Shown: positions 55,394 to 64,000 of the stretch, one piece after another
Layout: each line of letters begins with the position of its first letter
Position numbering within the stretch: the first letter of the stretch is position 1
Assembly: GCA_963971405.1 (NCBI GenBank)
Contig: OZ020485.1
Span: 13,516,001-13,580,000 of the forward strand
DNA: 64,000 bases
Direction of reading: 5' to 3'
DNA from: Psococerastis gibbosa
Taxonomy: Eukaryota > Arthropoda > Insecta > Psocodea > Psocidae
Position numbers and translations under genes: made by a program
The notes under the pieces: generated by a model
What the model saw: the letters and a program-made list of their open reading frames with translations, nothing else
Told to the model about the DNA's origin: nothing
The model's database searches: none

Positions 55394-55850
55394 CAGCCTG
55401 ATCATGGCGATTATAATACCAGTATTTATTTAATCCCCTGGTATTAAAAATGAAAACAAACAAATTTTGAATAGCACTTTCCCCCATTATAAAATTATAT
55501 TGTTTACATTTTTAATACCAGGGGATTAAATAAATACCCTAGGATTATAACTGTAAACAAACAAATTTTGAATAGCACTTTCCATTATAAAATTATCTTG
55601 TTTACATTTTTATTAATAGGGGATTAAATAAATACCGGTATTATAATCGCCATGAAAAATTGTTCGAGAATTGCCAGAGAATTGTCTGAGTGAATCTGTT
55701 GCGAGTCTTCCAAAATCACTTCTGCGGGCCCACTATGACGATTAGTTTTACATCTATCTTGGTGTTAAAAATGTAAACAAAACAATTTTGAATAGGACTT
55801 TCCATTATAAAATTATCTTGTTGACATTTTTAATCCAAGGTTAAGATTAA
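55394..55850. repeat. P-family palindrome, copy 3 (extended)
   Basis: Starts CAGCCTGATCATGGCGATTA and is mirrored by the arm ending TATTATAATCGCCATG at about 55653. The interior holds two tandem ACAAACAAATTTTGAATAGC..TTGTTTACATTTTTA modules; a third half-unit lies at 55765-55850. Confidence 0.75.
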
Positions 55851-55990
55851 AAATAATTGCCTTTGTAGGTCCGCAGGGGAGCATAACCATCAGTATAGTC
55901 TAAAAGTCCTATGCCTAGCTCTCTGATTGGATAAAAATGACGCACAATTGTGACAGCCGGCCATAGATACACAAGTGTATTAAAGCCTTA

Positions 55991-56384
55991 GGCGGGGTTT
56001 CCACCGACCGGCTAGGGCTAAATACAAAAACGGTGACGTGGTAACAGACATTCAAGACTTAGGCGGGGTTTCCACCGACCTCGCATTGCAGAATGCAAAT
56101 GACATTGACGGAAATCTTTGTTTTTCTTTTTATAGTAATCTACTAAAATGTTTGTACTTAACATATCCCATGACGCCATTTTTAATTTTAGTTTGTTTGT
56201 TTGTGATTTTACTGTACGATCATTGATCAATTTTAACTATGGCATAGAGGAAAATAAACATTTCCGTCAATGTCATATGCATTCTGCAATGCGAGGTCGG
56301 TGGAAACCCCGCCTAAGTCTTGAATGTCTGCTACCACGTCACCGTTTTTGTAAATAGCCCTAGCCGGTCGGTGGAATCCCCGCC
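55991..56384. mobile_element. W-family MITE copy D
   Basis: The ends GGCGGGGTTTCCACCGACCG and near-complement pair; TTA on both sides (55988-55990, 56385-56387). Here the outermost tip is GGCGGGGTTTCC, the version that is the inner arm in copies B and C. Confidence 0.9.
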
Positions 56385-58756
56385 TTAGCCTTAATTGTCT
56401 TGAATGTTTATTTCTGTCACTTCCACCCCTTGGCCTCTAGACACTTCAATTAGAAACAAAATGAAAAATATAAGGTTTGATACATTTTGAATTATGGTTG
56501 AATATGGTTTGAATATTAACAGAAATTGAAACTGAAACAGACAATATCGGACAAGGATAAGTATATGTTACCTGAAAGTAGAGTATGAAACATAGCCTGC
56601 CAATCGAAATAAGCAGACTGGCATTCCTATGCTTATACATAGGATGCAGTATTTCAGGGCTTTGTGATTTTTTTAATGAAATCACAGGATTGAAGTTACA
56701 AAATATTTGCGTCCCACTTTCGGATTTTGGCCACTTGGTAGCGCTTGGGTGTTTCCCGCACAAATTTAAAAATTGAAATGTGGTAGTCAATATCAATTTA
56801 ATGAGTCATTTCATATTAATAAATCTATAATGACCCAAATTTAATGAAACCAACTAGTTTATTGTATCATTCGCACACCTAGGCCTATCTACAGTACAGG
56901 TCAATGAATATTAAAAGAAAAAAAAGCTCGTGTATCCTACGCAGTATGTATTAATGTATGGAAATATCACATACAATACTTCAAATTATGTTCCAACATG
57001 AGTTTAGAAAGAGTACCTACTGTACTTTACGTTACGGCAAGCATTTTAAACCAAAACCCTGTATGGGGAAAGTGGCAAAAAGTCTTTGCGTCGTGTTAGC
57101 ATACTGTCACAGTAGACCATGTATTGAACATTTTCACAACCCCTTTTATTCAGACAGGTAGTTCCTCACTAACGCAATACGGTGACACCCACCATGTTCC
57201 CTTCCTTTTGACTCTGTAAGCCATGGGTGACAAGTGAAAACTCAAGGTGAGGCATTTAAAATACAGCATAATGCAATAACATTAATGTAATAACAAATAT
57301 ACAGTAATTTACAGTGAAGAGGAAGGAACACAATTAATATTTTTGACTTTTTTCCTTCTGGTAGAAATTGTCTTGCATCCAAACTTTCCACTCGAATTTC
57401 CTTGCTTCAAATTTTCTGTGGCGGGACGAGACGTCTACTCTGCTCCTGTTACTCGAAATCTGTTGCCCTAAAAATGTCAATAATATTAGTCTACCGATAC
57501 ATGCCAATTAAAATAAGACAACATATTTTGTTTTAGTTAATGTATGCTGCAGTGGACCCATAGAGAGAAGTCACTGTCACAAATTATTACTTCGCAAGCC
57601 CCATGCATGCAAAGGCTTAAAAATGCTTCTCGTAGGTTGTACAGTAACTTGTTGCACTCGGTTTGTTTGGGGAGTGTGCTAAGTGACTTAATTTGGCTAC
57701 AAGACGGCAACAATGCAACACTTAAAGAAGAATTAAAGCTATTGTGGGTTTAATATAAATTTCTCACTTACCTTTTAGATGTATTATTGTAGCCCTACTG
57801 TACTTTGCATAATGTGTGGCATAGTTTGCAGTTTTCAATCCAACAACCGAACTTATTTTATTAGTAAAGTAGGTATTGCTGTAGAGATTGAATCAATAAA
57901 TAATTTTTACCATTTTTGTTTATCAAAAACCCACTCATTTCTGCTGCGTTGTTATTGTTTTGAAAATGAATGTTGACTTCAAAACAGGCAGCCAATAGTA
58001 GGCCAAGTTTTATAGAACGTTGGAATACACGTACTCACAATTGTTTCTTAATAAATTAATTTGATTGGTTAAAACTGGGACGCAAATATTTTGTGACTCG
58101 GCTCATGTGATTTTCCTATTTGGAATCACAGACGGCTCTATACCGACTAGCATTCTATAGTAAATATTATTCTATGGTATGAAAGCAATAAATATTTCAA
58201 AAGTCATGTGTAGAACAGTCAAGTCTCGAGTTGCAAAGTTGTGTTTGAAAAATAGCTCCCAAGACTACGGAAAGTCGGAAAAATTGTGTGCAATTCTCTG
58301 GCGCACATAATTTTCAATTTTCAAAACAATTTTACGGGAGCTGTCTCTGTAGGAGAGATATGTGTCATGTGAGACCTTCTTTCAGCGACCCTGTAAATAT
58401 ACTGTATGCATGTATATATATACGTTCTTCTCCCTCCACACACTACGGTGAAATTTACATCTTCTATGCGCAAAGGCGCCTTCGCATTTTAAAATTAATG
58501 TAAATGTCGCAACTAAGAGACTGCAAAAATCGTATCGGATGCGTACCTAGTACCACTAAAAGCCAAGTATGAGATAAGGGAATTCGAATACAGTGTTACA
58601 GACCGGAAATTTGAATCATATTTAAACAGGTTTTCACTTAAGTATATGCTATATATCGTTTCGATTAAACTTTTGGGAAAGGAAACTTCACAAGGAAAGG
58701 ATCACTTCACATCGGACGGTTGCGTATAATGTTACAACACTTAACTTGCAGAGGCT
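56385..58756. other. No gene seen
   Basis: Short frames at 56446-56796 and 57544-57753 have no domain signature. No repeat recognised. Confidence 0.35.
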
Positions 58757-59045
58757 AATGAAATAAAAGAAACTAGCGAATTTGCCCTCTGTCAAAAGTG
58801 CAGATTGTGACTAAGGAAGTCTTCTCTAAAAAAACATTCCAACAAATTCTTAAAAGTCCCATCAGAACAATTCGCAATCAACAATCGACACGTGGAATTA
58901 ACGTGTCAGCAACATCAAACGAGGTTCGTTAACTTTTTTACTAGCAAAAAACGAGTCAGAGCAAAAGTTGTCAAACGGTGTATCGATGAAAATGCAAAAA
59001 ACCGAATCGATTTGAGGCTGTACAAACAAAAATCTGCGATAAACT
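58757..59045 (+). pseudogene. Possible degenerate zinc-finger coding remnant
   Basis: The frame reads EIKETSEFALCQKCRL, stop, LRKSSLKKHSNKFLK and later KKRVRAKVVKRCIDENAKNR. The C-x2-C followed by H spacing recalls a BED/C2H2 finger of a hAT transposase, but there is a stop in the finger. Weak. Confidence 0.25.
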
Positions 59046-59245
59046 AAATTACAATAATCTGTTTTCCGGGCGGGCACTCAAAGAGAGAAGCCATTTACTC
59101 TAGATATTTTCATTCAAATTCAAAACACCGCCGGTGACTGTTTACCTTCGACACGTTTTCTGTATGATCGACGGGTTGTTTGATTGTCGACATTAAAGCC
59201 GTGTGTGAGATTTTATTTATATTTGAATTTAGGGACCTTTTATTA

Positions 59246-59448
59246 CAGGTGGTTGCGGGAGCGGGTCTGTCATAAAATAAACATAGGATTAGCTAGTCAT
59301 TCCGAGTTTACATTGTAGGCAAAGTGTTTCCTTCTTATAAGCCTTGTGAAACTTAACTTATAAAGAGACTACGCTCGTGTAAATTAAACATATTGCAAGC
59401 TTTTATTATATTTATTTTACGCAAGACCCGCTCCCGCAACCGCCTATT
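59246..59448. mobile_element. Palindromic MITE with GGTTGCGGGAGCGGGTCT ends
   Basis: The left arm AGGTGGTTGCGGGAGCGGGT and the right arm complement pair, followed by matching ATAAAATAAA blocks. Target duplication unclear. Confidence 0.75.
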
Positions 59449-60519
59449 GTAAGCGGGACCTTAGAGTTCTACAGATGAAATTTTCGAGTGTCATAAAAAG
59501 TTTTTGAAGGTTGTTGTTTTTCCATGAGAGAGTTTCTTCAGTGACATCGTGGAAGTGAAGCATGGCTAATAAGTATATTAGATATAAAAAATTGCACTTA
59601 ATTCCACAACGTAAATTGTTAATAGTAACAGCTGTTTCAGTGTAACACCATCTTCATTGTTCAAATACATATGAAGTAGAGCTGAGCAGCATGAACTGGA
59701 AGACTGGAAGCAGAAATCTTGTTTAAAATTTTTAACGCCGTTCATTAGACTTATGTCATCTAAAGAAATATGATTAATGAATAGCCCATATAATATATAG
59801 TATATAGGGAAACCCCATTAATCAACTCAATGCCAGATTCGTTGATTTTGTTACAAACAATTTTTTTGGGGCAGTCTATCACACTAGAAGAGAGAGATTT
59901 CAAGTTTTTTTTTGTAAACAGAAGATAATCCTGCCGTTTTGAAGGGACAATAATTAATTACCCGTTTCGAGGTAGCAGAGATATGAAAATAATCAGATCT
60001 TAATTCTTAAAAATTACAAGCTTAAATAAATAAGTGTAGGCCTACATTTCATCATCTGAAATATTATTTATCTAGATAAGCACGCTTTACAACAGTAGTG
60101 TATTATACCGGTTTCATTGAATTGAAGTACAAAATTAGTTCAATTAGGCCAAATTAGTTTGGTTTTTTGGAAAGCTTGTCAATTCTGTACGAATTTTTCA
60201 TTTGACCATTTTCAGATTTATTAGGCTGTGGGATGAGAAATTGATTAATATGATAAAAAAAATACCGGGAAATCCTCTGTTTCAAGAATATTTTTAAATC
60301 TCTCCCCTTATAAATTGAAAAACTGAACAAACATTTTGGCAGTTAAGTAGGTAAATTATAGTATACCTAGATATACACAAGTAGTTCGTAGAGGGAGAAA
60401 TTCGATCGAAGGTTGCCCCTTTCAAAGTAACGTATTGCACTTAAAACAAACTTATATAATTTTAATTTTGTGACCCTCAAATAGCCCAAAATATTTCCAC
60501 AAACATGGCCTTGACGTGT
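59449..60519. other. No feature recognised
   Basis: AT-rich, no frame or repeat supported. Confidence 0.4.
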
Positions 60520-60682
60520 AATTTTTTTGAACTGGATTGATACAAAATACGATACGTTAGCGCACAAATCGACATACAGACAGACATTTCGCAGAAAATA
60601 AAAACACTTTTTTGGGTATCTCAAAAAGTGTAAATCAACGGAAAATCGAAATTTTCGACCATCACAATAGGAAAGCAAATAT
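60520..60682 (-). mobile_element. HINE family, inverted 5' fragment
   Basis: Read on the minus strand from 60682: TTTGCTTTCCTATTGTGATG, GTCGAAAATTTCGATTTTCC, GAGATACCCAAAAAAGTG, TGTCTGTCTGTATGTCG. The 5' hairpin loop seen in the full copies is deleted here. Confidence 0.65.
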
Positions 60683-60914
60683 CATATGCTTCCACCGATT
60701 AGACAGACTGCGCAGCCTAGTCTCTCATAATACTAAGTTAGATGAGCAGATAACAAACAGAAGAATATGCCATTGTCAATTGGCCAACAATCAAATGCAT
60801 AAAAATATTGGAGCATCAGTATCTAATCTGTATCAAGATCACAATCAATTGGACTTTCCGAGTCACAGTCGTTCCCCCATCATCGTCCAAAAAACAAGGA
60901 TCAGATCTAACATC

Positions 60915-61122
60915 ATGCAATTTGAATTTGAAGATCTACCAAAAGAGGAGACCATTGCAGGAAAATGCCCCCGGGAGAAAGAAGTGTACAATTTCTACGG
61001 ATACACAAAAATTCGGCCCAGCAACTGTATTCTACCCACCATCTACAAGAATTCCCTGCAGGATATCAGGAATTTTGAGATTCGCAGTGATGACACCTTC
61101 GTTATTTCAAACCCTAAATGCG
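60915..61122 (+). CDS. Cytosolic sulfotransferase, first coding exon
   Basis: ATG at 60915 opens 69 codons plus one base, ending at the donor TGCG|GTGAGT. The exon encodes the usual SULT N-terminus: an acidic start (FEFEDLPKEETI), then the strand NFEIRSDDTFVISNPKCG. SULTs transfer sulfate from PAPS to hydroxyl or amine groups of small molecules in the cytosol; the P-K-C-G here is the first half of the PAPS-binding P-loop (usually P-K-S/A-G-T-T-W). The split falls inside the glycine codon (phase 1). Upstream sequence is a HINE fragment and gives only chance coding extension, so this ATG is preferred. A further upstream exon is possible. Confidence 0.8.
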
Positions 61123-61151
61123 GTGAGTATTTTGGCTTCCTTAATTAGTTA

Positions 61152-61323
61152 CAAGGCCGTAGACAGAAAGAGGTCCGGGGGTCCCCCCCCCCCCCGAAGC
61201 ATTTGCAGGGTACACTAGATTTTGAATGGCGTTTTAAACTTTTTAAATTGAATTGAGGTTTCTTACCTGCAGTGACGTCAGAAGGACCCCCCCCCCCGAA
61301 AAATATTTCTGACTATGTCCTTG
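61152..61323. mobile_element. hAT-like MITE in SULT intron 1
   Basis: CAAGGCCGTAGACAGAAA at the left pairs with TTTCTGACTATGTCCTTG at the right; C runs lie inside each end. No exact 8-bp flank match found. Confidence 0.55.
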
Positions 61324-61499
61324 ACGTTATTCGACGTGATATGGCTGGTTACATGTTATAGCTTGAAAAGACCACATAAATGTGTAATGTTTAATTTTTA
61401 ATCTTTATTAGTTACAATAATTACAATAGCCTAGTTACACTATTATAACTATTATAGTATGTGTCACGCAGCATTACTGTTCTTCCAAAATCACTCTTC

Positions 61500-61747
61500 C
61501 AAATCACTCCCTGAAGCTGACTGAAAATCAGGACATTTATGTAAGCAGTAAGCTCTTTAACATGCTACCTCATGATTTGAAAAATGCTCCATGTTCCAGA
61601 CTCTTTCGCAAAAATCTAAAAATGCTCTTAACGGAAAACGCTTTTTATTCGGTCAATGAATTTGTTAACTCTATCACACCGCGGCTTCATAGCCTACAAT
61701 GTTACCTCATTATTTTGTATTGTGATCGTCAAATATTATTTATGTAA
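61500..61747 (+). pseudogene. LINE C-terminal remnant in SULT intron 1
   Basis: The frame reads SSKLFNMLPHDLKNAPCSRL, FRKNLKMLLTENAFYSVNEF. It has the same L-x-N-x-L-P-x-x-L-K..F-x-x-x-L-K..F-Y-S-V-x-E-F pattern as the remnant at 22125-22500. Confidence 0.55.
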
Positions 61748-62318
61748 CGATTTCTGTTTTCTTCGAATACCTTGGGAAATATATATATCATCTTATCTAA
61801 TCTTACCGTTTTAGTTGAAGCTCCTTGTAGGGCATGTAATGTCGTAATGTTAATCAGTAACTATATAGAGCATGTCCACTCTTACAGTCAGTAAATTTAT
61901 AAAATATATAAGAAGTAAATAAACTATTCTAATGAAACAGTGAGTTTCACTAAATTAGGGGGAAAAAACTGGAGCATTTCAATTTTACTTTAGAGCTTAG
62001 TGCATAGCTCATACAATCAAAACAGCTGCAGGCCCGTAGCCTACATCCAATATGAACAGGCTTGGAAAGTTTGTATTGAATTCGGGGAGTTGGTTGGTAA
62101 AATCCCCTCCATCGGCAATGAAATCCTCAGAGAGGATACATAAATTAATGTGCAGTGCTGAATGCTTGGGGCTCTTTCCGAAAACAGCCCGGAAATTGCA
62201 GACTTTTCAAAATTAACTGCAAATTAAAATCAGGTTGAACTTTTGTTTAAAAATTATATAGTACTTTCCTAATATCGGCATTGTGTCTTGATATTTATTT
62301 AAGTAGTTTGATATGTTG

Positions 62319-62741
62319 AGCTGGCTATTCCACTTGTCAATATTCCGCCAATAATTGATGTTATTTTTGTTTTACTCTATGTCACTGTCCATTTTAACTT
62401 CCGCATGTTAAAATTGAACAATGATCATAGAATAAAATCACGCTTTGCAAACAATAACAAACTAAAATTAAACAATGGCATCGTCTGTATATGGTAAATA
62501 ATTATAATTAATTTCTTCAGAACAAACGAATTATTCCATTTAAATCAGAAAATTTCTTGTAGATTATAAAATTAAAAGAAAGACGGCGGGCAAACTTACA
62601 AAATTGGAAAAAATTGAAAACAAAAATGGTCAATAATTATTGAAGACAATTGGAATGAGGTGTAAAAATATAAATTACATTTCCGTCAATGACATTAAGC
62701 TTATCAAAATTGAAGAAAAATTGACAAGTGGGATTATAGCC
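62319..62741. mobile_element. S-family palindromic MITE, copy 2 (SULT intron 1)
   Basis: Left CTGGCTATTCCACTTGTCAA, right TTGACAAGTGGGATTATAGC. Core collinear with 53227-53646. The tips are worn; TAA follows the right end. Confidence 0.8.
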
Positions 62742-63049
62742 TAAGGGTCGTACTCCCACGTAGTTTTTGTATGCAATAACTGCTTTACTCCATTCAAGTG
62801 CGATATTAAAATCAACCTGCTCCAAAGCAGACGACGTTAAACTGATTTGTCAATAGAATCGTCAATAGAAGCATTTATCCAGCATTCTGCATAAGCCATA
62901 TGCCTCCCTGCGCTAATAAAACTATCCTTCCGCAGCCAGGCCTATATTGAAGAGAAATATATTGATTTTCGGTCTAAAGGTATCTTCCTTGAGCTCCCCC
63001 AACGTCCATGATTATGACTATCTTATCGTATCTGAAATTAAACTTTTAG

Positions 63050-63146
63050 GTACAACATGGTGCATGGAAATGGTATGGATGATCGCAAATAACTGTGATC
63101 TCGAAGGAGCCAAAGTAGAACAGGAAAGACGATTTCCTTCTATAGA
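63050..63146 (+). CDS. Cytosolic sulfotransferase, second coding exon
   Basis: An acceptor (AAATTAAACTTTTAG) ends at 63049 and the donor A|GTAAGTT follows 63146. Joined to the first exon the frame restores PKCGTTW, completing the PAPS 5'-phosphosulfate loop, then CMEMVWMIANNCDLEGAK and RFPSIE, matching the E-x-V-W-x-I-x-N-x-x-D..A..R-F-P-x-L-E region of insect SULTs. It ends in phase 2. The catalytic His and the 3'-phosphate loop should be encoded beyond position 64000. Intron 1 is 1927 bp and holds at least three repeats. Confidence 0.88.
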
Positions 63147-63199
63147 GTAAGTTAAGCTATGCAAATAAAAATTCTATGTAAAAAAAATCTCTATTCGCC

Positions 63200-63250
63200 C
63201 ATATGGTATGGAAAATAAAGACAATTTTCTTTCTTTCTTTCTTTCTATTG
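63200..63250 (+). repeat. TTTC microsatellite in SULT intron 2
   Basis: AATAAAGACAATTTTC followed by TTTC units; the same phrase recurs at about 63820-63845, so it is probably the tail of a short interspersed repeat. Confidence 0.6.
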
Positions 63251-63569
63251 ATAGGGGGAGAGAGAGAATGTGTGTGTAGCTATTGTTCAATTGTAGTTAC
63301 TTATCAAGTTATGAATTTGAAAATTTAAACTTAAGGAATAATCTTAGCCCCATGTTCGTAATAGCCTCACGTCAGAGGCGTAAAGTTTTAGAATAATGAT
63401 GGCAAGGGAAAAACTAAGCAGACTTTAGGACGTCATCAGGCAAGATAAGGAAAAATTGAAAATATAAGAGCAAAATAGTAGGGTTTTACGCCTTTTAATA
63501 GTAGTAAAGTATAGCTGTAGATTTTACAAAGCTAAAAAAGGAATGCCTATATTCATATTGTTGCAAAGT

Positions 63570-64000
63570 AGGGGACCATGACGTATGGACCACGTCTTAC
63601 AATGATCGCGGCTGGGGGGGCCAAGCCCCCCCCCCCCCAACTTTTCGCCCCTGCTTCACGTAGTAAATTAAATTGAGTGATGCTGTGTAAATGGCGACTC
63701 TCAGGCTACGTGACTTCTTAAAAGTCCAGAAGCAAATGACGCCCCTATCGTACGATTATGATACGATTATGTGTTAACTATAAGAGTGGGCCAAAAGGCG
63801 CAAAATTCGTCCATATAGAAAATAAAGACAATTTTCTTTCTTCCTAACTATATTTTACCCAGGCGCGGAACTACCGGGGGGGGGGGGGTCATGGGGGCTA
63901 TAGCCTTCCCCCCATCAGGTTCCTCAAAATGCGTAAAACCCCACTATTTCAGTCCTATTTTTCACAAATTTTCTCCCGGGGGAGTCTCCCTTGTGCTCGA
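63570..64000. other. hAT-like G/C-rich end fragments
   Basis: GGGGGGGCCAAGCCCCCCC-type tract at about 63614-63640 is followed by a CGCCCCTG end near 63652. CAGGCGCGGAACTACCGGG at about 63861 starts another hAT-like terminus that continues beyond the window. Confidence 0.45.

Noticed and set aside
60612-60914. Upstream extension of the sulfotransferase frame
   Set aside because: The 5' part translates an inverted HINE fragment; the SULT-like sequence begins at the ATG at 60915.

Overview
This window looks like AT-rich nuclear DNA from a eukaryote, most likely an arthropod (insect-like). The reasons are spliced genes with GT-AG introns, two tRNA-type SINE families, non-LTR retrotransposons with poly(A) tails, a two-exon hAT transposase and very many palindromic MITEs. 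There is no sign of prokaryotic operons, rRNA, tRNA genes or CRISPR. I cannot name the species from sequence alone.

Host genes are few. At the left edge is the last exon of a TPR protein of the TMTC type (1525-1689, +). Near 33.4 kb is one plausible internal exon of an unrecognised protein. Around 54.1-54.6 kb a symmetric 87-bp exon-like unit occurs in three copies, two of them identical. At the right edge two exons (60915-61122 and 63050-63146, +) encode the N-terminal part of a cytosolic sulfotransferase, including the PAPS-binding loop split by a phase-1 intron; the rest lies beyond the window.

Mobile elements dominate. The best preserved is a complete hAT element (22939-26766) with terminal inverted repeats, a perfect 8-bp target duplication and an uninterrupted 848-residue transposase in two exons. 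The second is a 5'-truncated LINE (49440-52439, minus strand) with an open 969-codon frame carrying RT, RNase H and a CCHC motif, a poly(A) tail and a target duplication. Older LINE 3' ends lie at 4.5-4.9, 13.5, 15.1-16.1, 22.1-22.5, 28.6-28.8 and 61.5-61.7 kb.

The most interesting layer is the non-autonomous one. A group of palindromic MITEs (called W, S and M here) share the terminal pattern GGCGG..ATTCCAC and 3-bp TTA/TAA-type target duplications, but have modular, concentric interiors. A Helentron/INE-like family (HINE here) has subterminal inverted repeats, a TCTG microsatellite and a 3' hairpin. Other elements show hAT-like (8-bp), MULE-like (10-bp), TTAA and TAA target duplications. 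Element insertions nest in each other, for example a W MITE inside a tRNA-Glu-derived SINE at 48.26 kb. A three-unit 286-bp satellite lies at 43.6-44.5 kb and a large foldback at 44.8-45.3 kb.
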